Assembly: GCA_943324925.2 (NCBI GenBank)
Contig: CALPNL020000002.1
Location: 1-33,506, forward strand
Direction: 5' to 3'
DNA length: 33,506 bases
From: Chitinophaga pinensis
Lineage (GTDB): Bacteria; Bacteroidota; Bacteroidia; Flavobacteriales; Flavobacteriaceae
Positions within the stretch are counted from its first letter, which is position 1. The number at the start of each line of letters is the position of its first letter. The notes under the pieces were generated by a model. That model worked only from the letters and a program-made list of their open reading frames with translations, searched no databases and was not told the origin of the DNA. The translations under genes were made by a program, and so were the position numbers. Positions 9,431 through 17,595 of the stretch are shown here, in pieces.

Positions 9431-10372
9431 ATGACAATTACCCAACTTCAATATGTTCTAGCTGTAGCAGAACATAAAAATTTTACTCTTGCTGCCGACA
9501 AGTGCTTTGTTACTCAGCCTACATTGAGCATGCAAATACAAAAGGTAGAAGAGGAATTAAATATTCAGATTTTTGACCGTACCAAAAAACCCATTCAATT
9601 AACTGAAATTGGTCAAAAAATAGTAAACCAAGCCAAGAATATTGTCAATGAAGCCGATCGGATGAAAGATATCGTTGAGCAACAAAAAGGTTTTATTGGT
9701 GGTGAATTTAAATTAGGAATTATTCCTACAGTAATGCCTACTTTATTACCCATGTTCCTCAACACATTTGTAAAAAAATATCCTAAAGTTAAACTCATTA
9801 TTGAAGAATTGAACACGGATGATATTATTCTAAAATTGAAAAATGGTAATTTAGATGCTGCAATCGCTGCCACTCCCCTAAACGAAGATAAATTAAAAGA
9901 AATTGTCATTTATTACGAACCATTTGTAGCTTATATACCTGAAAAACATAGAATAGCCGATAAAAATGAAATTGAAGTATCCGATTTAAATTTAGATGAA
10001 ATTTTACTATTACAAGACGGACATTGCTTTAGAGATGGTATTCTTAATTTATGTAAAAACCAAGATGTTGCTCCTGCCAATAATTTTCAAATTCAAAGTG
10101 GAAGTTTCGAAACCTTAATAAAATTAGCGGACGAAGGTTTAGGATTGACGCTACTTCCCTACTTACATACTTTGGATTTAAAAGAAAATGACAAACTAAA
10201 ATTAAAACATTTTAAAGATCCAAAACCAGCTCGAGAAATCAGTTTAATATTTCCAAAAACGGAGTTAAAAATTCAAATTATAGATGCTTTAAGACAATCA
10301 ATATCAGGTGTAATTCGAGGAGCAATTGCTTTTCAAAATGTAGAAATAATTAATCCTCTTCCTAAAAAATAA
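9431..10372 (+). CDS. oxyR: Hydrogen peroxide-inducible genes activator, LysR family
   Basis: LysR HTH 'MTITQLQYVLAVAEHKNFTLAADKCFVTQPTLSMQIQKVEEEL'; redox pair GHC-FRDGILNL-C with the C199/C208-type spacing of OxyR. Confidence 0.93.
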   Translation: MTITQLQYVLAVAEHKNFTLAADKCFVTQPTLSMQIQKVEEELNIQIFDRTKKPIQLTEIGQKIVNQAKNIVNEADRMKDIVEQQKGFIGGEFKLGIIPTVMPTLLPMFLNTFVKKYPKVKLIIEELNTDDIILKLKNGNLDAAIAATPLNEDKLKEIVIYYEPFVAYIPEKHRIADKNEIEVSDLNLDEILLLQDGHCFRDGILNLCKNQDVAPANNFQIQSGSFETLIKLADEGLGLTLLPYLHTLDLKENDKLKLKHFKDPKPAREISLIFPKTELKIQIIDALRQSISGVIRGAIAFQNVEIINPLPKK

Positions 10373-10373
10373 T

Positions 10374-10403
10374 AAAAAAGGAGCTCATATAGCTCCTTTT
10401 TTA
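10374..10403. terminator. Bidirectional intrinsic terminator
   Basis: AAAAAAGGAGCT-CATAT-AGCTCCTTTTTT. Confidence 0.85.
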
Positions 10404-10598
10404 TTATTTTATATAAATTAAACATTGTTTTAATTCTGGTTTTTGTTTGGTATAATTTAACAGCCAATCTGTGAGTTGTTCTATTTCATAGGGTAATAAT
10501 TTTTTTAACGCTTTTTCGAGTTCTTTGCAAAAAAGTTTAGGATCAAAACTAACGCTTTCCAAAACATTCTTGGTGTAGGCAAACATTGATACTTTCAT
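10404..10598 (-). CDS. Hypothetical 64-aa protein
   Basis: ORF MKVSMFAYTKNVLESVSFDPKLFCKELEKALKKLLPYEIEQLTDWLL..., bounded by a bidirectional terminator. Confidence 0.55.
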   Translation of the reverse strand: MKVSMFAYTKNVLESVSFDPKLFCKELEKALKKLLPYEIEQLTDWLLNYTKQKPELKQCLIYIK

Positions 10599-10680
10599 AA
10601 AAAAATAGATTAATTTTATTTTATTTTGATATCAAATATAATAAATCATAAAAATGTTATTGCAAATAATTCGTTAAAAT

Positions 10681-11349
10681 TCACTTTTCAGATTTAGTTG
10701 CTCTAAACATTTCCCTTTTTCCTGGTGGTCCAGGTAGTTTTTCAACTTTAAATCCTACTTCAATCAAACTTCTTTTTACCACTCCCCTTGCTGCATAAGT
10801 AACCAGCGTTCCTTTTGATTTTAGCGACTCATACATTTTTCTAAAAATCTCAGTGCTCCATAATTCTGGTTGAACACGATAACCAAATGCATCAAAATAA
10901 ATTAAATCAAATTTATCCACATCCTTTATTTGTTCGAAAAATTGTTTTCTTTTTGTTAATGTAAAAAAGGCATTTATTTCATTATTTATTTCCCATTCAC
11001 AATCGTGAATTAGTTTAAAAACTTCTCTTTCAGAAGTTGCATTTAACTCAGTTACATAATTCATTTGTAAAATTTCTTCAGATGAAATAGGATAAGCCTC
11101 CACCCCGTAATAATCAATTTTTTGTTTTGATTTCTTGGCTTCTAAATAGGTAATGAAAGCATTTAAACCTGTTCCAAATCCAATTTCTAATAAACAAACT
11201 GGTTGACAATTGAATGTATTCAAACCGTTTTTAATAAAAACATGATAGGCCTCTTGTATAGCGCCATGTTTTGAATGGTAAGATTCATTCCAATCTGGTA
11301 AATGTATGGTTGTGGAGCCATCTAAAGTTTGAAGGATTTCTCTTTTCAA
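10681..11349 (-). CDS. mnmD: tRNA (5-methylaminomethyl-2-thiouridine)(34)-methyltransferase MnmD
   Basis: 'LEIGFGTGLNAFITYLEA' SAM motif, 'FDLIYFDAFGYRVQPELWSTEIF', 'GTLVTYAARGVVKRSL', 'LPGPPGKREMFRA'. Confidence 0.92.
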   Translation of the reverse strand: MKREILQTLDGSTTIHLPDWNESYHSKHGAIQEAYHVFIKNGLNTFNCQPVCLLEIGFGTGLNAFITYLEAKKSKQKIDYYGVEAYPISSEEILQMNYVTELNATSEREVFKLIHDCEWEINNEINAFFTLTKRKQFFEQIKDVDKFDLIYFDAFGYRVQPELWSTEIFRKMYESLKSKGTLVTYAARGVVKRSLIEVGFKVEKLPGPPGKREMFRATKSEK

Positions 11350-11350
11350 A

Positions 11351-11788
11351 TTATTTGATGTATAACTTTTTTATCTTAGGAATAGGGCCGCCACATTTCA
11401 CTTGATGACAGCTAACACAAGCATTTACTCCTTCATTAAAGTGTTGTTTTGCGTTTTTTGGGTCTTTATAAATCATTTCCTGAGACTTGATGAAAAGCGA
11501 AGCTTGTTCCTTAAAAAATTGATCATTATCCGATTCATCGGTCATAATCGCTTTATGAATATTTAGAAAATGACTAGGAAATTGACCAATGGTATCCCCC
11601 TTTTTTATTCTTTCTTTTAGTTTTTCATTTTCAATATACATGCTTTCCATCAAAGCAGCCATTTCTGACATTTGATACATTTCAAACTCTTTACCTGATT
11701 TATTTGATGTTTTACACTCTGCCTTCTCTGTATTTTTATTACATGACAGAAAAAAGAAAATAGATAATAATAAAAGATATTTTTTCAT
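11351..11788 (-). CDS. Lipoprotein with a single CxxCH heme-binding motif (cytochrome c-like)
   Basis: Lipobox 'FFFLSCNK'; C-terminal 'NACVSCHQVKCGGPIPKIKKL'. Confidence 0.7.
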   Translation of the reverse strand: MKKYLLLLSIFFFLSCNKNTEKAECKTSNKSGKEFEMYQMSEMAALMESMYIENEKLKERIKKGDTIGQFPSHFLNIHKAIMTDESDNDQFFKEQASLFIKSQEMIYKDPKNAKQHFNEGVNACVSCHQVKCGGPIPKIKKLYIK

Positions 11789-12274
11789 TTACTTTTTTAT
11801 TAAAACTCCATCCGCCATAAATGAGTAGTTAGTTTTAGGTGCAACAATACTATCAATTGCAGCTTGAGATTTACCCTCATCTTTTGCGTAATGTTTTAAT
11901 TCTTCAACAGATTCAATACTCACAAACGCTTTTCCATTAACTATAACTTCTCCTTTTTGCGCATTTTTAGGAACAAAAAAAGCATAATCTTTAAACTTTA
12001 CAAACGCTTCTTTACCAGAAGGTAATTCAATAGTCATCCAACAACCCTTTTTCTGACAAACATTTTTAATTGTAGATTTGAATTTAATATTTAATGTGTC
12101 TCCAGGTTTTAGTTTATCATATTGAATCAACATGTCTTCGATAGAAATTGCTTTATCTGTAGAGATACTATCTCCGAATATTGCATAATCATTAGAAGAA
12201 TTAGTAGCAATGGTCTCTTTTTTACAACTAGTTAAAGCAAAAAAGCAAATTATTAGGCAGGCGATTTTTTTCAT
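11789..12274 (-). CDS. DUF4920 domain-containing lipoprotein
   Basis: 'MKKIACLIICFFALTSCKK' lipobox; 'FKSTIKNVCQKKGCWMTIELPSGKEAFVKFKDYAFFVPKNAQKGEVIVNGKAFV'. Confidence 0.8.
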   Translation of the reverse strand: MKKIACLIICFFALTSCKKETIATNSSNDYAIFGDSISTDKAISIEDMLIQYDKLKPGDTLNIKFKSTIKNVCQKKGCWMTIELPSGKEAFVKFKDYAFFVPKNAQKGEVIVNGKAFVSIESVEELKHYAKDEGKSQAAIDSIVAPKTNYSFMADGVLIKK

Positions 12275-12454
12275 AATGAAAGATTTAATTAATGAAATTT
12301 ATTACATATGCAAAAATATGAGAATTTTTGAAATAAATTAGTAGAATTATCATAAAAACAGTTAAACCAAATACGGATTTTATGATATTTTTATTTTTTT
12401 TAATAAAAATAGAGTGTATCAACATAAAAGAATGGTTTTTTTATTAATTTAGCC

Positions 12455-12534
12455 GATATTTTTTAATATCATTTATTTAATATTATTAAATCGTAAATTC
12501 TTCATTTAGAAGTGTTTATAATAATTAATTATAA
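12455..12534. repeat. Cluster of short inverted repeats upstream of ilvE
   Basis: GATATT-TTTT-AATATC (12455-12470), ATTTAAT-ATT-ATTAAAT (12475-12491), TTATAAT-AATTA-ATTATAA (12516-12534). Confidence 0.5.
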
Positions 12535-12549
12535 TAATGTTTCATTATC

Positions 12550-13617
12550 ATGAATTCAAATAACGAAAACAAAATTCAAATTTCTAAAATTTCAACCTCA
12601 AAAATTGAATCCATTGATTTTGATCACTTACCATTTGGAGAAGTTTTTACAGATTATATGCTATCCTGTGACTTTGTAAATGGAGAATGGGGAACCCCAA
12701 CTATTGTTCCTTACGCCCCATTTTTAATGGATCCATCAGCTAAGGTTTTTCATTACGGACAAGCTATATTTGAAGGGATGAAAGCCTACAAAGACGAAAA
12801 TGATTCTGTTTGGTTGTTTCGTCCAGAAGAGAATTTTATTCGTTTTAATAAATCAGCGGTAAGAATGGCAATGCCAGAAGTACCAGAGTCTATATTTATG
12901 GATGGGTTAAAACAATTAGTAGATTTAGAAAGAAACTGGGTAAAAAAGGGAATTGGAAGTACCTTATATATTAGACCTTTTATGATTGCTACAGGAACAG
13001 GTGTGATCGCTTCTCCTTCAAATGATTATAGATTTATGATATTACTATCGCCAGCTAAATCTTATTATTCGGGAGAAGTTAAAGTTATTATTGCTGAACA
13101 TTTTAGCCGCGCTGCAAATGGAGGAATTGGAGCTGCAAAAGCTGCTGGTAATTATTCAGCACAATTTTATCCAACTAAATTAGCCAATGAAAAAGGATAC
13201 CAACAAGTAATTTGGACCGATGATGCAACGCACACAAAGTTGGAAGAATCGGGAACTATGAATGTATTTTTCAGAATAAAAAATACTTTGTATACCGCAC
13301 CAACAAGCGAAAGGATTCTAGATGGGGTAACCCGAAAAAGCTTAATTGCAATTGCAGAAAGAGACGGAATTGAATTATCTGTTCGACCGGTTTTTGTTGC
13401 TGAATTGGTAGAGGCTGCAAAAAATGGTACTCTAAAAGAAATTTTTGGAGCTGGAACCGCTGCTGTTGTCACTATAATTAAAGGGTTTTCATACCAAGAC
13501 GTGTATTTTGAATTGCCGCCAGTAGAACATTCATTTGCAATGGACTTAAAAAATAAACTAACAGCTATCCAACACAAACTTGCAGAAGATACTTTTGGTT
13601 GGACTTTAAAAGTTTAA
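12550..13617 (+). CDS. ilvE: Branched-chain amino acid aminotransferase
   Basis: 'FHYGQAIFEGMKAYKDENDSVWLFRPEENFIRFNKSAVRMAMP', 'AAKAAGNYSAQFYPTKLANEKGYQQVIWTD', 'EIFGAGTAAVVTII'. Confidence 0.95.
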   Translation: MNSNNENKIQISKISTSKIESIDFDHLPFGEVFTDYMLSCDFVNGEWGTPTIVPYAPFLMDPSAKVFHYGQAIFEGMKAYKDENDSVWLFRPEENFIRFNKSAVRMAMPEVPESIFMDGLKQLVDLERNWVKKGIGSTLYIRPFMIATGTGVIASPSNDYRFMILLSPAKSYYSGEVKVIIAEHFSRAANGGIGAAKAAGNYSAQFYPTKLANEKGYQQVIWTDDATHTKLEESGTMNVFFRIKNTLYTAPTSERILDGVTRKSLIAIAERDGIELSVRPVFVAELVEAAKNGTLKEIFGAGTAAVVTIIKGFSYQDVYFELPPVEHSFAMDLKNKLTAIQHKLAEDTFGWTLKV

Positions 13618-13621
13618 ACAT

Positions 13622-13652
13622 AAAAAAACCCTTAAAATAAGGGTTTTTTTTA
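13622..13652. terminator. Bidirectional intrinsic terminator
   Basis: AAAAAAACCCTT-AAAAT-AAGGGTTTTTTTT. Confidence 0.85.
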
Positions 13653-13662
13653 TGTTTAAAAG

Positions 13663-14043
13663 TTAAATAATTTTTGTAAAATCAGGTTTAAAATAATTAG
13701 GACCTTTCATTACTTTTCCATCTTCACGATAAATAGGTTTGCCATTACTGTCCAACTTACTCATATTACTTCGTTGAATTTCTTCAAAAACAGCTTCTAT
13801 TTTATCGTGTAATCCATGTTCAATGATTGTCCCGCACAATATATATAGCATATCGCCTAATGCATCAGCAATTTCGATAAGATCATTATTTTGAACAGCT
13901 TCTAAATATTCTTCGTTTTCTTCTTTCATTAAATTATATCTCAAAACATTTTTGGACTCACCCAAATTAGCTTTTGGACTTTCGCTGTAACCTATTTCAA
14001 AGGCAGTATGAAATTCTTTAACGGCATTAAGTTGTTTAATCAT
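13663..14043 (-). CDS. MazG/PRA-PH-like nucleoside triphosphate pyrophosphohydrolase family protein
   Basis: 'LMKEENEEYLEAVQNNDLIEIADALGDMLYILCGTIIEHGL' matches the all-alpha NTP pyrophosphatase EExxE/ExxD pattern. Confidence 0.85.
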   Translation of the reverse strand: MIKQLNAVKEFHTAFEIGYSESPKANLGESKNVLRYNLMKEENEEYLEAVQNNDLIEIADALGDMLYILCGTIIEHGLHDKIEAVFEEIQRSNMSKLDSNGKPIYREDGKVMKGPNYFKPDFTKII

Positions 14044-14118
14044 AGTTTAGTAATTTAATTGATATTGGAAATAGTTACTTTTGAATACAAATTTAGTATT
14101 TTTGTGTAAAATAATAAT

Positions 14119-14307
14119 ATGTTTAGTAAAGGTCAATTAATTTTTGCAGCGATTTTCTTTATTTCATTTGTAATAGCTATTTCCTATTCTTACAGAAAAG
14201 ACATTCTTGTTCATCAAAGAATATATAAGGGGAGCTATAAAATTGTAATTGGATTTATTGTTTTCATACTATTATTATTTGTTATTAAAATTTTCCTCAA
14301 GCATTAA
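14119..14307 (+). CDS. Hypothetical small membrane protein (two predicted TM segments)
   Basis: MFSKGQLIFAAIFFISFVIAISYSYRKDILVHQRIYKGSYKIVIGFIVFILLLFVIKIFLKH; TATTTTTG element at 14097-14104. Confidence 0.6.
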   Translation: MFSKGQLIFAAIFFISFVIAISYSYRKDILVHQRIYKGSYKIVIGFIVFILLLFVIKIFLKH

Positions 14308-14342
14308 TTATATTTCAAGCCATAAAATTAAATTCAAAACTT

Positions 14343-15425
14343 ATGAAAATATTAAAATATTTATTATTACTACTAATATTACTTTCTGTTGGAGGTAGCG
14401 TTTTTATTGCTACCCAAAAAAGTGATTTCATCACCGTTAAATCTGTTGTAATTAGAACTCCAAAAACAGCTGTTTACAATTATTTAAATGACAATAAAAA
14501 TTATAAAGATTGGTATGTTTTCGATAGTAAATCCATTGAATTAAAGTATTCTAAAAATACTTCGGGCGCTGGCAGTTATTTTTCTTGGTCAGGAACAGAA
14601 GGCGAAGGAAAAACAACTGTTTTTAGTTCAATAGAAAATGACAGTATTGTACAAAAAACAGATTTAGACGGTGCTTTATCAGAAACAATTTGGAAATTGA
14701 AAGACACCATTGGCGGAACAAAAGTTATCTGTATTTCTAAAGGAGAAATGTCTTTTTCAAACAAGCTTAATTCCTTTTTTAATGGCGGTGTAAATAAAGT
14801 AATCGGAAGAAAATCAGAACTTAGTTTGAAAAATTTAAATCGAAGTTTGGATTATGAATTAAATACTTATTCAGTTGCATCAAATGGTGTAGTTTATAAA
14901 AAAGGTTGTTATTTTTTAAAACATACCATAAATACTAAATTGTCACGGTTGAATTACAATGTAAAAATTTTGATTCCCTATTTAATTAATTTTTCAAATC
15001 AGAATCAAATTATAATTTCGGGAAAACCATTTGTAATTTATAATTCAATTGATGAAAATAAAGAAATAACAAATATATCTGTTTGCTTACCAATTAAAAG
15101 AAGGATTTTTACAAGTTCGGGTAGTGATATAATTTGTAACGAATTAGAAGGCTATACTTCCATTAAAACTACTTTGTATGGAGATTACTCCCACAGAAAA
15201 ACAGCTTGGAAAAAAGCAAAAGACTATATAACTAAATATAGAGAAACTGAAGAAAGAGCTATTCCAATGTTAGAAGTTTATAATAAAAGTTCTATTGATG
15301 GTTTAAGCCCTTCGAAATGGCAAACTACTTTATACACGGCGGTTCAGCCTAAATCCAATTCTGTCACTATAACTGCATCAACAACAAATGATAATATAGA
15401 AACTACTGAATTAGGACAGCAATAA
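14343..15425 (+). CDS. SRPBCC family / GyrI-like domain protein
   Basis: N-terminal TM, 'VVIRTPKTAVYNYLNDNKNYKDWYVFDS' polyketide-cyclase-like; C-terminal half GyrI-like. Confidence 0.7.
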   Translation: MKILKYLLLLLILLSVGGSVFIATQKSDFITVKSVVIRTPKTAVYNYLNDNKNYKDWYVFDSKSIELKYSKNTSGAGSYFSWSGTEGEGKTTVFSSIENDSIVQKTDLDGALSETIWKLKDTIGGTKVICISKGEMSFSNKLNSFFNGGVNKVIGRKSELSLKNLNRSLDYELNTYSVASNGVVYKKGCYFLKHTINTKLSRLNYNVKILIPYLINFSNQNQIIISGKPFVIYNSIDENKEITNISVCLPIKRRIFTSSGSDIICNELEGYTSIKTTLYGDYSHRKTAWKKAKDYITKYRETEERAIPMLEVYNKSSIDGLSPSKWQTTLYTAVQPKSNSVTITASTTNDNIETTELGQQ

Positions 15426-15488
15426 CTTATTTTATCTATTTTATTAAACCTTTACTCCTTTTATTAATCTTACAATAAAATTATTTAT

Positions 15489-16028
15489 TTGGAAGAAAAA
15501 GAGTTCATATTACAACTATTAGATTCAAAAACTCAAAACAGTGCGTTTCAAAAACTCATATCCGATTATAAGCGGCCGCTATACAATCATATAAGGAATA
15601 TTGTATTGGATCACGATGACACTAATGATGTATTACAAAATACGTTTATTAAAGTTTATCAGAATTTGAACAAATTTAAAGGGGAAAGTAAATTGTATTC
15701 TTGGATTTACAGAATTGCCACCAACGAATCGATAACTTTTATTAATAAAAAAGCAAAATTACGAGGATCTTCTAGCAGCGAAATAAAATCTAAAATAGTT
15801 GATAATCTTGAGGCTGACTCGCACTTTGATGGGAATGAAATTCAACTTAAATTACAAAAAGCGATACATACTTTGCCAGAAAAGCAACAATTGGTATTTA
15901 AAATGCGCTATTTTGAAGAGATAAAATATGATGAAATGTCTATTATATTAGGGACTTCTGTTGGAGCTCTAAAAGCTTCGTATCACCTTGCTGTAAAAAA
16001 AATTGAAATTTTAATGATTAAGGATTAA
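15489..16028 (+). CDS. ECF RNA polymerase sigma factor (sigma-70 family), probable TTG start
   Basis: 'HDDTNDVLQNTFIKVYQNLNKFKGESKLYSWIYRIATNESITFINKK' region 2; 'LPEKQQLVFKMRYFEEIKYDEMSIILGTSVGALKASYHLAVKKI' region 4. No in-frame ATG between the upstream stop (15465) and 15489. Confidence 0.92.
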   Translation: MEEKEFILQLLDSKTQNSAFQKLISDYKRPLYNHIRNIVLDHDDTNDVLQNTFIKVYQNLNKFKGESKLYSWIYRIATNESITFINKKAKLRGSSSSEIKSKIVDNLEADSHFDGNEIQLKLQKAIHTLPEKQQLVFKMRYFEEIKYDEMSIILGTSVGALKASYHLAVKKIEILMIKD

Positions 16029-16058
16029 ACCATAATAATATTTAATTGTCTAAAAAGC

Positions 16059-16469
16059 ATGAAAGAGTTTAAATTAAATGATTACAATAAAATTACTACC
16101 GGGTTCACAATTCCTGAAGGTTATTTTGACCAATTTACAGTTGAATTAAACAATAAATCAAGTCTCGCTAAAACTGAGGTAAAAGTTGTTTCAATTAAAA
16201 CAAAAAGAGAGTTAACTTTAGTTGCAGCAATAGTAGTGGTAGCTTTATCGGTAAGCGTTTATTCAAAAATAATCATTAGCAATTCTGATGAAAATAATAC
16301 AACTGAAAATTACATTACAAATCATTCGGAAATTAGCCAATACGATTTAATAACATTATTAGATAAAAAAGATATTGAAAATTTAAGTATTGAATTGAAT
16401 AATAATAACTCGAAAAATGATGACGAATTTGTCAACTCTAATGCTATAGATAATTATTTAACGGAATAA
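16059..16469 (+). CDS. Hypothetical single-TM protein, putative anti-sigma factor
   Basis: 136 aa with one central TM 'ELTLVAAIVVVALSVSVYSKIII'; lies between the ECF sigma and sensor genes. Confidence 0.6.
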   Translation: MKEFKLNDYNKITTGFTIPEGYFDQFTVELNNKSSLAKTEVKVVSIKTKRELTLVAAIVVVALSVSVYSKIIISNSDENNTTENYITNHSEISQYDLITLLDKKDIENLSIELNNNNSKNDDEFVNSNAIDNYLTE

Positions 16470-16480
16470 ATTGAAATAAA

Positions 16481-16942
16481 ATGAAAACTAAAAACCACTT
16501 ACTAACCATCTTACTATTATTTTCTTACAGCTTATTTGCACAAGGAAAAAAAATGCTTGAGAAAAAAGAAGAAATATTTGCTTTGAAAGTAGCATTTATA
16601 ACTAATAAACTTCCTTTAACAAGTAGTGAAGCTGAAAAATTTTGGCCAATTTATAATGTATTTGAAGACAAACAATTTGAATTGAAACACGAAAAATCAT
16701 TAGTATTCTTAAAGAGAATGGAAGATGGAGCATTAAGTAAAATGTCTGAAAAAGAGGCCGCAATATTATTAGCCAAAATGGAATCTAATGAAGAAGAAAT
16801 TTTTCAAATGCGAAAAAAACTATTTATCAGTTTAAAACCTATTCTTAGTCAAGTAAAATTGATCAAGCTTAAAAAAGCAGAAGAAGAATTCAATAAAAAA
16901 TTATTACTTCAATACATGAAAAAAGGGCCTAGAAAAAACTAA
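16481..16942 (+). CDS. Periplasmic 'sensor of ECF-type sigma factor'-like protein
   Basis: Signal peptide 'MKTKNHLLTILLLFSYSLFAQG'; helical Spy/CpxP-like layout; third gene of the ECF locus. Confidence 0.65.
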   Translation: MKTKNHLLTILLLFSYSLFAQGKKMLEKKEEIFALKVAFITNKLPLTSSEAEKFWPIYNVFEDKQFELKHEKSLVFLKRMEDGALSKMSEKEAAILLAKMESNEEEIFQMRKKLFISLKPILSQVKLIKLKKAEEEFNKKLLLQYMKKGPRKN

Positions 16943-16953
16943 GCCCTTTTTAA
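16921..16953. terminator. Intrinsic terminator at convergent gene ends
   Basis: AAAAGGGC...GCCCTTTTT hairpin spanning the end of the 16481-16942 CDS. Confidence 0.65.
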
Positions 16954-17565
16954 TTATTCAAATTCAAATAGAAACGGTTCAACCAACATTTTATCAGCAA
17001 TTAAATATATCCTTTCAGAAAGGTGATCAGAGAATATCAAGCGTTGCGTTTTGATAATACTATTAGAAATTCTAACAATTTTAGTATCATGACGTAATTT
17101 TAAAATGGTGTCGGCATCGTCAATAATAAACATTTTCAAACGATTTACGTTATAACCAGCAGTAGAAAACATACTGCTTAATCGGTTTGGAGTCCCAATT
17201 AAAACATCAATGCCAGTAGAAATATAGTTTTTATCATATTCGAGATCTCCTTTATCGTGCACACCATAAACTCTTAAATCGGTTTTACTTCCAAATTTCT
17301 CGAAAAGTTCTTCCATTTCTAGTACTTTCTCTTTATCTTCAACTATAATCAATGCTCTTGGTGATTCCTCCCCTTCACAAACCAATTGCTGAATCACATT
17401 TAATACAATAGTTGCTGATTTGCCTGATCCTTTTGGAGAAATTACAATACAATCAGCACCACTTTTAATGGTTGAAAAAGTTTCACTTTGCATTTCGTTT
17501 GCATCAATTAATCCTTCTTCTACGAGAGCTTCTTGTAACTTTTCGTTTATTTTTTTTAGTTTCAT
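16954..17565 (-). CDS. Single-RecA-domain DEAD-box-like protein (no C-terminal helicase domain)
   Basis: Q-motif-like 'MQSETFSTIKSGAD', motif I 'SPKGSGKSAT', Ib 'GTPNRL', motif II 'DDAD'; stops at 203 aa. Confidence 0.8.
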   Translation of the reverse strand: MKLKKINEKLQEALVEEGLIDANEMQSETFSTIKSGADCIVISPKGSGKSATIVLNVIQQLVCEGEESPRALIIVEDKEKVLEMEELFEKFGSKTDLRVYGVHDKGDLEYDKNYISTGIDVLIGTPNRLSSMFSTAGYNVNRLKMFIIDDADTILKLRHDTKIVRISNSIIKTQRLIFSDHLSERIYLIADKMLVEPFLFEFE

Positions 17566-17595
17566 AAGTAATTTAAGGCGCCATTTTTTTTCTGA

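Noticed and set aside
11789-12274. Possible cytochrome or redox function for the Cys pair in the DUF4920 protein (CQKKGC)
   Set aside because: CxxxxC is not a CxxCH heme motif; no support for a specific redox role from sequence alone.
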